This document shows positions 49,579 through 58,853 of a DNA stretch of 64,000 nt, one piece after another. Each line of letters starts with the position of its first letter. Positions within the stretch are counted from its first letter, which is position 1. The DNA comes from an uncultured Opitutales bacterium (GTDB lineage Bacteria; Verrucomicrobiota; Verrucomicrobiia; Opitutales; Seribacteraceae), in the NCBI GenBank assembly GCA_905612515.1, contig CAJQSI010000016.1, forward strand, positions 27,695-91,694, in the 5' to 3' direction. The translations under genes were made by a program, and so were the position numbers. The notes under the pieces are model-generated. The model was not told where the DNA came from. It was given only the letters and a program-made list of their open reading frames with translations, and ran no database searches.

Positions 49579-51018
49579 ATGAACAAGTGCTCTTCACTTC
49601 TTTCCTTTTTCCTTCTTTGCACCCTCTCCTGCCCCGCCCAAACGGATCTTTTACGAGTGGGCGCCGTCTGTGTGGACATGACCCCCACGGTTTTCCCCAT
49701 CCAGCTGCGCTCGGGCAAATCCAATTACGTACATGATCCCCTACACGTGCGGGCGGTGGCTTTCGAGCGGGGCGAAGGACGGGTCGTCATCTGCCTGATC
49801 GACGCCATCGGTATCGGGAGGGACATGTCCGACCTTGCCAAAGCGCGGGCGGCCGAAAAGACCGGATGGAAAACCGAAGAGATGCTGATTTGCGCCACCC
49901 ACACCCACACCGCCCCCAAAGGTGGCGAGGGGACGCCCGGCAAGGAGGCCTACGAGAAGCTCAAGCACGAGAAACTGGAGGAAGCCATTGTGAAAGCCAT
50001 TCAAGCCCTCCAGCCGGCCCGGGTCGGCTTTGGCTCTGACGAGGAGCCGAGCGAAGTGCGCAACCGGCGTTGGTTCCTCGAACCCGGTACCATGACCCCC
50101 AACCCGCTCGGGGAACAGGACAAAGTCAAGACCAACGCAGGTCGCAACGACTTAATCAAGCCCGCCGGTCCGACCGATCCCGAAATATGCGTCATCGACG
50201 TCCGGACCACACGCAACAAGCCACTCGCCCTCATTGCCAACTACGCCCTCCATTACGTCGGGGGCATCCCCAAGGTGAAGGAGGAAAACGAACGATTGGT
50301 AGGAATGGCATCAGCCGACTACTTCGGCGAGTTCTCCCGGGTCATGCCCTACCGGATCGGGGGGACCAATCCACCTGAGGATTTTGTCGCCCTCATGACC
50401 AACGGGGCCAGTGGGGACATTAACAACCTCGTCTTTACCGGGACCCGGGCACCTCGCTCGCCGTTCGAGCAAGTGCGCATCGTCGCCTCCAAGGCGGCCG
50501 ACACCGCGTGGCGGGCGGTCAAGAAGATCGAGAGCTACGACGACAAGCCCATCGTCGCCGTTCTCCAACGCGAAGTCGACCTGCCTTACCGCAAGCCGGC
50601 CAAGAGGGAAATCATTCTCGCCGAGGGTCTGCTCAAGAAAAGCTCCAAGGAGAGAGGAGAGATCAACAAACGGACCACTTCCGTGGCCAACCGGGTGATC
50701 GAGTATTCGGGCCCAGAACACCCCGAAACCGAACCCGTCCTCATTCAGGCAGTCAGGATCGGGGAACAAGCCATCGTCAGTATGCCCTTTGAGGTCCTCG
50801 TGGAAATCGGACTCGAGATCAAGGAGAAGAGCGCCTTCGAACGGACCTTTCTGATCGGGCTGGCCAACGGTGGCTACGGATACCTTCCTCCTCCCAACCA
50901 GCACAAGCTGGGAGGCTACGAGACCTGGTTGGGTACCTCCCGCTTTCAGCCTCAGTCTTCCGACTTACTCATCAAGCACCTCTTGGAGATGCTCGAAGAT
51001 CTTAACAAATTGAAATGA
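49579..51018 (+). CDS. neutral/alkaline non-lysosomal ceramidase-like protein, exported
   Basis: LRVGAVCVDMTPTVFPIQLRSG; MLICATHTHTAPKG; ALIANYALHYVGGIP; GASGDINNL. Confidence 0.82.
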   Translation: MNKCSSLLSFFLLCTLSCPAQTDLLRVGAVCVDMTPTVFPIQLRSGKSNYVHDPLHVRAVAFERGEGRVVICLIDAIGIGRDMSDLAKARAAEKTGWKTEEMLICATHTHTAPKGGEGTPGKEAYEKLKHEKLEEAIVKAIQALQPARVGFGSDEEPSEVRNRRWFLEPGTMTPNPLGEQDKVKTNAGRNDLIKPAGPTDPEICVIDVRTTRNKPLALIANYALHYVGGIPKVKEENERLVGMASADYFGEFSRVMPYRIGGTNPPEDFVALMTNGASGDINNLVFTGTRAPRSPFEQVRIVASKAADTAWRAVKKIESYDDKPIVAVLQREVDLPYRKPAKREIILAEGLLKKSSKERGEINKRTTSVANRVIEYSGPEHPETEPVLIQAVRIGEQAIVSMPFEVLVEIGLEIKEKSAFERTFLIGLANGGYGYLPPPNQHKLGGYETWLGTSRFQPQSSDLLIKHLLEMLEDLNKLK

Positions 51019-51158
51019 AGAAAGTACTCATCATCGTGGGGGACGCATCGGAAACCCTCGACACCCTCTATCCCTTTTACCGTCTCCAGGAAGCGGGCAT
51101 CGAGACCGATTCCTTCTCCAGCGGGATCGGATCCTTGCCAGGTCTTGACTCCGCCTAA
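51015..51158 (+). pseudogene. truncated DJ-1/PfpI family gene
   Basis: MKKVLIIVGDASETLDTLYPFYRLQEAGIETDSFSSGIGSLPGLDSA*; N-terminal strand/helix of the DJ-1/PfpI fold only; ATG overlaps upstream TGA. Confidence 0.65.
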
Positions 51159-51189
51159 CCAGATTTTTCTACTCTAAACCAAATAAGGT

Positions 51190-51369
51190 GAACCCTGGAT
51201 CTCCACTGCTATTCATTCACTATCTTGGCATCGCCCTCTGTCTGGGGCCGTATTCTCCTTCACCGGAAAATCCCATCGCGTCTACGACTCCCTGATCTAC
51301 TACGAGGAAAGAGCCTTCCAAGTGAACAAGGAAGTTGATTTCGAGGAGAAGAGAAACAGGATTAAGTAA
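51190..51369 (+). pseudogene. fragmentary ORF remnant (signal-like head and charged tail in different frames)
   Basis: GTG frame: MNPGSPLLFIHYLGIALCLG; other frame 51250-51369: VFSFTGKSHRVYDSLIYYEERAFQVNKEVDFEEKRNRIK*. Confidence 0.35.
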
Positions 51370-51371
51370 TT

Positions 51372-54008
51372 GTGATTAAAGGTTTCAATTTGGCATGGGT
51401 AATCCTGCTCTTGGTCTTCCCGGCTCAAGGAGAGACCAAGGACATTTGGTCGCTGCAACCGGTGAAACGCCCAGAGGTTCCGAACCCGGATGCTTCACTG
51501 ACCGAAATCCGCAACCCCATCGATGCCTTCGTGCAAAAGCGGTTGGGCTCCAGCAAACTGAAACCTTCCACCGAGGCCGACCGGCGCACGTTGATCCGCA
51601 GGTTGTCCTTTGACTTGCACGGCCTACCGCCCAAACCGGAGGCGGTCGAGGCATTCGTCGCAAGCAAGGACCCGAAGGCATACGAAAAACTGGTCGATCA
51701 ACTGCTCGACTCGTCCCACTACGGTGAACGCTTCGCCCGCCACTGGTTGGACATCGCGCATTACGCGGACACCCACGGCTTCGAACGCGACAAGTTGCGG
51801 CCCAACGCCTGGCACTACCGGGACTACGTCATCCAGTCCTTCAACGAGGACAAGCCCTACGACCGCTTCCTGCAGGAGCAAATCGCAGGCGACGCCCTCT
51901 GGCCGGACGACAAGGATGCCATTGTGGCGACGGGGTTTCTCGCCGCCGGCCCATGGGATTTCGTTGGCCAGGTGGAGACCAAGAGTCCCATCCTCAGGAA
52001 AAGCGCCCGGGCCCTCGACCTGGATGACATGTTGACGCAGGTCATGACCGCCGCCACCGCCATGACGATCAACTGCGCAAGGTGTCACGACCACAAACTT
52101 GATGGCATCCCCCAGGAGGATTACTATCGCCTGACGGCGGTGTTCGCCGGACTGAAGCGCGAGAAACGCAAAATTAGCGAGCCTGCCCTCAAGAAATTCA
52201 CTGCGGAAAAGAAACGGCTTGGCAATGGCATCGACAAGGCCCAGTTCGCCATCGGTGAACTGCAGGGGCAAGGAGTGGACCTGGCCGACCTGGTGGGCGG
52301 AGGCAACGGCTTTGGCTCCGGTCGCAAGGGAATTGGTCTGGATGCCCGCACGGGCAAGATGCAGGAACGCAACTTCGGCGACCTGGGCAATGTCAAGCCG
52401 GGCAACTACGCAAAGTGCTCCTACGCTTTCATCGACGGTGTGTTCGTGCCGGCCGAAGGCGAGACCAGGATCAGCTCGACCAACCTCAAGGCAACCGGCC
52501 TTCCGACCAATGGTGGCAAGGCATGGGACATGATACGGAACGGCCCCGTGGCCAGCCAGTTCTCCACCAAATGGGGCGGCGTGGATTACAACAAGCCGGG
52601 ACGTTCCATGATCGGCCTCCATGCCAACGCCGGCATTACCTTCGATCTCAGCGCCATTCGTGAGGCAACTGGCATCAAGGAACTTCGCTTCAACTCCGTC
52701 GCCGGCTACGGCGGGCGCACGACCACACCCAGCGCCGAGTTCCGGGTATTGCTGGACAGCAAACTCATGGCTCACAAGCGGCTTGGCCGCAAGGATGCCG
52801 CCCCGATCGACTTCGAGATACCTCAGGACGCCCGCTTCCTCACCTTGATCTCCACCGATGGCGGCAACGGTTACAGTCACGATCAAATCAGCTTCGGCGA
52901 CCCCCGCCTCGTCCCAGCCAACCCGCCAAGTTTGGGGGCCACTGACCGCAAGCGCTTCGAGGAACTTCGCAAGGAAAAGGCCCGTCTAGAGAAACAGCTC
53001 GCCGCCTTGGGCGAACCACCCGAGTTCTACGGCGTGGTTTCCCAATCGCCGCCAGTCGTCAAAGTACTCTACCGCGGCAATCCGGAAGCCCCCAAGGATG
53101 AGGTCACCCCCGGGACCCTGAGTTGGGTCAACGTGCTCGAAGCAGACCTCGGGACAAACGAGACTCCGGAACACGATCGCCGAGCCGCCCTCGCCCGCTG
53201 GATCACCAACCCGAAAAACCCTCTCACTCGCCGGGTCATCGTCAATCGCCTCTGGCAATGGCATTTCGGCCAGGGCATCGTCGATACCCCGAGCGACTTC
53301 GGTTTCGGTGGAAGCACACCCTCCCACCCCGAATTGCTAGACTGGCTGGCGGAGGAACTGCTCACCCAAAAGTGGTCGCTCAAGGCCATCCAGCGCATCA
53401 TCCTCAACAGCTCTGTTTACCGACAAATTTCCAACACCACCCATGGGTCAAAGGAGGATGCCGACAACCGCCTGCTGTGGCGGCAGAACCCTCGGCGCCT
53501 CGACGCCGAGTCCCTTCGCGACGCCGTCCTCGCCACCTCCGGTAAACTCAATCTACAAGCCGGCGGCCCCGGTTTTCGCGACTTCAAATACATCGAAGCC
53601 TACGCACCGATCTACAAGTACGTCACACCGGATATCCCGGAACTGTGGCGACGAAGCATCTACCGCTTTGTGGTTCGCACCACCCCGCACGAGTTCCTCA
53701 CAACCCTGGATTGTCCCGACCCGGCCAACCTCACGCCCAAGCGCTTGGTTACCACCACGCCCCTGCAGGCGCTTACCCTGAGCAACAACCCCTTCATGCT
53801 GAAGCAGACCAACTACTTCGCCGAACGCCTCAAGCAGGAAGTCGGCGAAAAACCCGCCGATCAGGTCCGCCTCGGCTTCGCCCTCGCCTTTGGGAGGCCT
53901 CCTTCCAAAGAGGAACAACGGGCCGCCGAGATCACCATCCGCAAGAAAGGTGTTTTCGCCCTCTGTCATGTCCTACTCAACGCAAATGAGTTCGTTTACC
54001 TTGACTAG
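51372..54008 (+). CDS. DUF1549/DUF1553 family protein
   Basis: GTG start; [109 protein letters not shown]. Confidence 0.93.
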   Translation: MIKGFNLAWVILLLVFPAQGETKDIWSLQPVKRPEVPNPDASLTEIRNPIDAFVQKRLGSSKLKPSTEADRRTLIRRLSFDLHGLPPKPEAVEAFVASKDPKAYEKLVDQLLDSSHYGERFARHWLDIAHYADTHGFERDKLRPNAWHYRDYVIQSFNEDKPYDRFLQEQIAGDALWPDDKDAIVATGFLAAGPWDFVGQVETKSPILRKSARALDLDDMLTQVMTAATAMTINCARCHDHKLDGIPQEDYYRLTAVFAGLKREKRKISEPALKKFTAEKKRLGNGIDKAQFAIGELQGQGVDLADLVGGGNGFGSGRKGIGLDARTGKMQERNFGDLGNVKPGNYAKCSYAFIDGVFVPAEGETRISSTNLKATGLPTNGGKAWDMIRNGPVASQFSTKWGGVDYNKPGRSMIGLHANAGITFDLSAIREATGIKELRFNSVAGYGGRTTTPSAEFRVLLDSKLMAHKRLGRKDAAPIDFEIPQDARFLTLISTDGGNGYSHDQISFGDPRLVPANPPSLGATDRKRFEELRKEKARLEKQLAALGEPPEFYGVVSQSPPVVKVLYRGNPEAPKDEVTPGTLSWVNVLEADLGTNETPEHDRRAALARWITNPKNPLTRRVIVNRLWQWHFGQGIVDTPSDFGFGGSTPSHPELLDWLAEELLTQKWSLKAIQRIILNSSVYRQISNTTHGSKEDADNRLLWRQNPRRLDAESLRDAVLATSGKLNLQAGGPGFRDFKYIEAYAPIYKYVTPDIPELWRRSIYRFVVRTTPHEFLTTLDCPDPANLTPKRLVTTTPLQALTLSNNPFMLKQTNYFAERLKQEVGEKPADQVRLGFALAFGRPPSKEEQRAAEITIRKKGVFALCHVLLNANEFVYLD

Positions 54009-54034
54009 CTTAGCCAAAGGAGTAACCCAAACCC

Positions 54035-55114
54035 ATGGAACTCTTTCCTGAAACCACTTGGAAGGAAACCCCCTGGGCTTGGGTCGGGGAGGAGTCGCTG
54101 GTCGACCATCGAACCTGTGCCCGCCTCTGCGTGGCCACCTTACTTCCCTTTGAAGACGGGCAACCCGACTGGACGGGTTTCGAACGTAGCATAAGATGGA
54201 TGATCGCCTGCGCCGAGCGCTTCGAGATCGAAATCGTCTTCGTACTCAATGCCGACACCGGCTATATCTTCAACCTCTCAACGAAGCTTTACCGCGAGGT
54301 CATCCAGCGCTTCCGGAACCTATTTCCCGACCACAAGATCATTTGTGGAACCACAGCCCATGGTGCCGACGGGGAGACCTTTCAGACGGACTGGTACCGC
54401 CCGCACTTGGAGATCGCTCAGGAATTTCAAAACGTCGAGGTCATGCTGATGACCTCCCGCCAGTTGAACGCCCTCGGGCCCGAAAAAAGGCGGGACGCCT
54501 ACTTCGCCATCCTCGAACACGTGGAAGTCCCCGCCATCGTACACGCCCTCGAACCATCGTTCGTTTCCTGGGCCACGCCGTTCGAGCCTTGGTTGCTGCG
54601 CGAATTGGCCAGCCACGAAAAAGTGACCGGCGGAAAGATCTCCACCTTGGAGGAACCCCACTTCCTCTACTGGACCGCCATGTGCCGCGACCTCGACCTG
54701 GACTTTGCTCCGCACAGTGGCGATGACTACGGCATCGCCTCCGCCATTCGTATGGGCCAGCCCAGCCTAATTGGAGCGGGCGTATCGGCCTGCCCGTTGA
54801 TTTGTGCCGCCAAGCGAATGTGGATCGAGGACGGGAACGGCCGATTCGACACTAGGGCATACAAGGTGTTCGAGGCCATCCAGTCGCTGGAGGACGCTGT
54901 ATTCCGGCTCGATGAAAACGGCAGCGTCGCGGCCTACAAGCAAAGCACGGCGGCCGTGCTCGAGTTGCTGGGCTTGATCGACTCCCACGAAATTCATCCT
55001 GATTGCTCGGACTGCCGACCCGCAGGTGAATTGTCCCGCATGAAGGAGGCCCTGTCACGACCCGTCCGCATGGCGGAAAGCCTCGGCATACCCGGTTTTG
55101 AAGGAATTAAATAA
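54035..55114 (+). CDS. dihydrodipicolinate synthase (DapA)-superfamily protein
   Basis: TIM-barrel pattern CVATLLPFEDGQPDWTGFERSIRWMI; EVMLMTSRQL; VTGGKIST (candidate Schiff-base Lys). Confidence 0.65.
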   Translation: MELFPETTWKETPWAWVGEESLVDHRTCARLCVATLLPFEDGQPDWTGFERSIRWMIACAERFEIEIVFVLNADTGYIFNLSTKLYREVIQRFRNLFPDHKIICGTTAHGADGETFQTDWYRPHLEIAQEFQNVEVMLMTSRQLNALGPEKRRDAYFAILEHVEVPAIVHALEPSFVSWATPFEPWLLRELASHEKVTGGKISTLEEPHFLYWTAMCRDLDLDFAPHSGDDYGIASAIRMGQPSLIGAGVSACPLICAAKRMWIEDGNGRFDTRAYKVFEAIQSLEDAVFRLDENGSVAAYKQSTAAVLELLGLIDSHEIHPDCSDCRPAGELSRMKEALSRPVRMAESLGIPGFEGIK

Positions 55115-55118
55115 TCCC

Positions 55119-56009
55119 ATGAAAGAAATGAAAAGCACCCTCCTCCTATCACTGGCCTTCATCATCCTTCCCTGCCTCCACGCGGCACCCAAGCCGGAAC
55201 GCCTTGCGTTGTGGGACAATCACGCCCCGATTGGGGAAGGCAAGTTCAAGGAAGAGGACGCTTGGATCCATGTCCATCGCCCGGCCAAGCCCAACGGCGC
55301 AGCGGTCGTCATCTGCCCAGGAGGAGGCTACGGCATGCAGGTAATGGGGGCCGAAGGCCACGGCATCGCCCTGTGGTTCAACGATCACGGCGTAACCGGC
55401 GTGGTGCTCCAGTACCGTTTGCCGAGGGGGCGCTCCTTCGTGCCGTTGCTGGATGCCCAACGGGCCATTCGCACTGTGCGCTCCAACGCCAAGAAGTGGA
55501 ATCTCGACCCCAAGCGAATAGGCATCATGGGCTTCTCCGCGGGTGGGCACTTGGCCTCCACCGCGGCCACTCATTTCGACAAGGGCGATCCCAAGGCGAA
55601 GGACCCCGTCGATCGCCTCTCCTGCCGTCCCGACTTCTCCATCCTCGTCTACCCCGTCGTGTCTATGGGCAAGCACACCCACCGCGGATCAAAGCGCAAC
55701 CTGCTGGGCAACAACCCCACCGAGAAAATGGTGGAGCTCTTTTCCAATGAGAAACAAGTGACCAAGGAAACGCCACCCATCTACCTCGCCCACGCGGTGG
55801 ACGACCGGCCCGTGCCTCCCGAAAACAGCCGTGCCCTCTATGCCGCCCTGCAAAAGAACAAGGTGCCCTCGGAATACCTCGAGCTCCCCAATGGCGGCCA
55901 CGGCCTCAACGGCTACAAGGGGCCGAGTTGGGACGCCTGGCAAAAGAATTCCCTGCTTTGGCTGGCCAAGCTCAAGGTGATCACTGCCCCAACCAAATCC
56001 AAAGAATGA
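55119..56009 (+). CDS. exported alpha/beta hydrolase (acetyl esterase / xylanase-associated type)
   Basis: PNGAAVVICPGGGYGMQVMGAEGHGIALWFNDHGVTGVVLQYRLP; IGIMGFSAGGHLAST; AHAVDDRPVPPENS; NGGHGLNGYK. Confidence 0.88.
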   Translation: MKEMKSTLLLSLAFIILPCLHAAPKPERLALWDNHAPIGEGKFKEEDAWIHVHRPAKPNGAAVVICPGGGYGMQVMGAEGHGIALWFNDHGVTGVVLQYRLPRGRSFVPLLDAQRAIRTVRSNAKKWNLDPKRIGIMGFSAGGHLASTAATHFDKGDPKAKDPVDRLSCRPDFSILVYPVVSMGKHTHRGSKRNLLGNNPTEKMVELFSNEKQVTKETPPIYLAHAVDDRPVPPENSRALYAALQKNKVPSEYLELPNGGHGLNGYKGPSWDAWQKNSLLWLAKLKVITAPTKSKE

Positions 56010-56056
56010 TTCCTCAGCTCCAATGATTTCCACCCAGCTAAACATCTGGTAACGCC

Positions 56057-57343
56057 ATGAAAAAAATCCAACCCACTCGTCGATCCTTCCTCAAGACCAC
56101 CTTGGCCGCTGGTGTGGGTCCGACCATTCTGCCTTCCGGCCTGTTTGGGGCTGATGCCCCCAGCAATAAGATAACGGTGGGTTGCATAGGTGTCGGCGGA
56201 CACGGGACGGGACACAATCTCCGGGCGTACCTCAAGCAAGCCGACGCCCGGGTGGTAATGGTTTGCGACGTGGACGGCAAACGAATGGAAAGGGCCAAGA
56301 AGATGGTCGATTCCTTCTACCGTGACTCGGGGGCAGGCTGTGCTATAACCAAAGATTTCAGGGAAATGTTGGCCCGCCCGGACATCGATGCGGTGATGAT
56401 CTCGACCCCCGATCACTGGCATACCCTGATGAGCGTACTGGCGCTCCGAAGCGGCAAGGACGTGCAGTGCGAGAAACCCACGCTGACGATCGACGAAGGC
56501 AAAATCCTGATCCGTGAAGTGCGGAAGCGAAATAAGGTCTTCCAAACCAGCACAGAGGATCGCGCCATCCCGGTCTACCACCGCATGGCCGAACTGGTGC
56601 GCAACGGCCGCATCGGGAAACTGGAGAAGATCGAGGTCATTCTCCCGAAGCAACCCAAGGGACCCGGCAATCCCACGCCGCATCCAGTTCCAAATGAGTT
56701 GGATTACGACATGTGGCTGGGCCCTGCCCCCGAGGCCCCCTACACGAAGGATCGCGTCCATTTCAACTTCCGATGGATTTGGGATTACTCGGGCGGCATC
56801 ATCTGTGACTGGGGCGCTCACTTGTTCGACACCGCCCAATGGGCGAACGACACCGAACGGTCCGGGCCAGTTGAAATCGACGGGAAAGGAACGCACTGGG
56901 AAGGTGGACTCTACGACACGGTGAAGAACTACGACGTGACCTATCGCTACGAGAATGGGGTGGTCATGACCTGCAGATCCGGCAACCCCAGCCTGAAATT
57001 CATTGGAACCAAGGGTTGGGTGGGCAACTTCGGGTGGCGAGCCGAACTCAAAGCCAGTTCCGACAAGATCCTGAATTCGGTGATCGAGAAGGGGGAGACC
57101 CCTCTGTTCACCAATCCGGCAGGAGAGCATCGCAACTTCCTCGATTGCGTGAAATCTCGAAAAGACCCGTATTTCCCAGTCGATATCGGTCATCGCGTGT
57201 CCACCGTCTGTCACCTCGCAAATCTATCCATCAAGTTGGGTCGCCCCCTGAAGTGGAATCCCGTCAAGGAACACTTCGTCAAGGACGACGAAGCAAATGG
57301 CCTGCGTAGCCGGGAGATGCGGAAACCGTGGTCCCTTACCTAA
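56057..57343 (+). CDS. Gfo/Idh/MocA family oxidoreductase, Tat-like signal
   Basis: TRRSFLKTTLAAGVGPTILPSGLFG; ITVGCIGVGGHGTGHN; DVQCEKPTLTIDEG. Confidence 0.9.
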   Translation: MKKIQPTRRSFLKTTLAAGVGPTILPSGLFGADAPSNKITVGCIGVGGHGTGHNLRAYLKQADARVVMVCDVDGKRMERAKKMVDSFYRDSGAGCAITKDFREMLARPDIDAVMISTPDHWHTLMSVLALRSGKDVQCEKPTLTIDEGKILIREVRKRNKVFQTSTEDRAIPVYHRMAELVRNGRIGKLEKIEVILPKQPKGPGNPTPHPVPNELDYDMWLGPAPEAPYTKDRVHFNFRWIWDYSGGIICDWGAHLFDTAQWANDTERSGPVEIDGKGTHWEGGLYDTVKNYDVTYRYENGVVMTCRSGNPSLKFIGTKGWVGNFGWRAELKASSDKILNSVIEKGETPLFTNPAGEHRNFLDCVKSRKDPYFPVDIGHRVSTVCHLANLSIKLGRPLKWNPVKEHFVKDDEANGLRSREMRKPWSLT

Positions 57344-57355
57344 AAAAGCCAAGCC

Positions 57356-58783
57356 TTGCCGAAAGTGAAAACCGACGCCTTCTCGCCATCCCGACGAAAC
57401 TTTCTCCAGTCATTGGGCTGCGGGTTCGGAACAATGGCCTTGGGCGGCCTGTGGGCCAAGGAAGCCTCGGGAAACCAGGCGACGATGCACCAGCCAGCCA
57501 AGGCCAAGGCAGTCATTCAGATCTTTTGCCCCGGCGGGGTCAGTCAAGTGGACACTTGGGACTACAAACCCGAACTGGCAAAACGAAACGGCACCCCTTT
57601 CGACCCCGACGGCAAGCTCCAGTTCTTCGCCTCCAAGCCGGGCAATTGCCAAGGGAGCTTCTGGAAGTTTCGCCAACACGGCACCTGCGGGCGCTGGATG
57701 AGCGACCTCTTTCCCCGCCTTGCCACCTGCGTCGACGACATGGCCTTCGTCCACTCCATGCACAGCAAGTCCGCCCTTCATGGACCCGCCATGTTCATGA
57801 TGAACAGCGGGTTCATCCTGCCCGGATTTCCCAGCATGGGGGCATGGGTCACCTATGGACTGGGAAGCGAGGCGGACAACCTGCCGGCTTACGTGGTACT
57901 TCCGGATCCCCGCGGACTCCCCCCTGGCGGCGTGCTCAACTGGGGAGCTGGCTTCCTGCCCGCCAAGCAACAAGGCACCACCATGGAGGCCGGAGCGGGC
58001 AAGGAACCGATGGCCGACCTCTTTCCACCACAGGACTTCAAGGGCAAGACAGGCGATGCCAAGTTGCTCAGTCTGCTAAACAAACGCCACGCTAGGGAAC
58101 GTCCTGCCAACAGTGAACTGGAGGCCCGCATCAAGGCCTACGAAATGGCTGCCAAGCTCCAGCTCAGCGCCCCCGAGGCCACCGCTATCGAGGGTGAATC
58201 AGAAGCAACCCAGAAACTTTACCGACTGGAGGACGAGGACATTGGTCCCTTCGGTCGCCAATGCCTCCTGGCCCGGCGCTTGGTGGAACGCGGGGTGCGC
58301 TTCGTGCAGATTTTTTGCGGTGCGGAAAACACCACCGCCAGGAAGATACGCCCAAACTGGGACAGCCACGAGGACCTTCCCCGCGACCATGGCTACTGGG
58401 GACGTGTCCTCGACGGCGGAGCCTCCGCCCTGCTGAAGGACCTCAAGTCCCATGGCCTGCTCGACGAGACCCTCGTCATCTGCACCTCCGAGTTCGGGCG
58501 CCAACCCGCCGCGCAAGGCAATCGTGCCCTCGGTCGCGATCACAACGCAGGTGCCTTCACCGCCTGGCTGGCAGGCGGTGGCATCAAGGGTGGCATCAGC
58601 TATGGAACCACCGACGAGCTCGGCTGGAAAGCGGCCGAGCACCCCACTTACTCCTACGACTTCCACGCCACCGCCCTCCACCTCCTCGGCATAGACCACG
58701 AGCGACTCTCCTTTTACCACAATGGCATTCAGCGCCGCCTCACCGACGTTCACGGGCATGTAATCGGCGAATTGATTGACTAA
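57356..58783 (+). CDS. DUF1501 family protein
   Basis: TTG start (GTG at 57365 also possible); SPSRRNFLQSLGCGFGTMALGGLWAKEA; FCPGGVSQVDTWDYKPEL; SEFGRQPAAQGNRALGRDHNAGAFTAWLAGGGI. Confidence 0.92.
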   Translation: MPKVKTDAFSPSRRNFLQSLGCGFGTMALGGLWAKEASGNQATMHQPAKAKAVIQIFCPGGVSQVDTWDYKPELAKRNGTPFDPDGKLQFFASKPGNCQGSFWKFRQHGTCGRWMSDLFPRLATCVDDMAFVHSMHSKSALHGPAMFMMNSGFILPGFPSMGAWVTYGLGSEADNLPAYVVLPDPRGLPPGGVLNWGAGFLPAKQQGTTMEAGAGKEPMADLFPPQDFKGKTGDAKLLSLLNKRHARERPANSELEARIKAYEMAAKLQLSAPEATAIEGESEATQKLYRLEDEDIGPFGRQCLLARRLVERGVRFVQIFCGAENTTARKIRPNWDSHEDLPRDHGYWGRVLDGGASALLKDLKSHGLLDETLVICTSEFGRQPAAQGNRALGRDHNAGAFTAWLAGGGIKGGISYGTTDELGWKAAEHPTYSYDFHATALHLLGIDHERLSFYHNGIQRRLTDVHGHVIGELID

Positions 58784-58853
58784 ATAATCTTTTAAGAAAG
58801 CACGCTTCGCTCTTGTTCCCTCTTGGGCGATTATTAGGGTAGAATCCTAAAGA

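Noticed and set aside
51624-52886. 420-aa (-) strand ORF
   Set aside because: Lies fully antisense to a strongly supported DUF1549/1553 gene; its length is explained by GC-biased codon usage on the sense strand and it has no recognisable motifs
55913-57214. 433-aa (-) strand ORF
   Set aside because: Antisense to the esterase and Gfo/Idh/MocA genes; no family resemblance
57328-58095. 255-aa (+) ORF, Arg/Gly/His-rich
   Set aside because: Out-of-frame overlap with the DUF1501 gene at 57356
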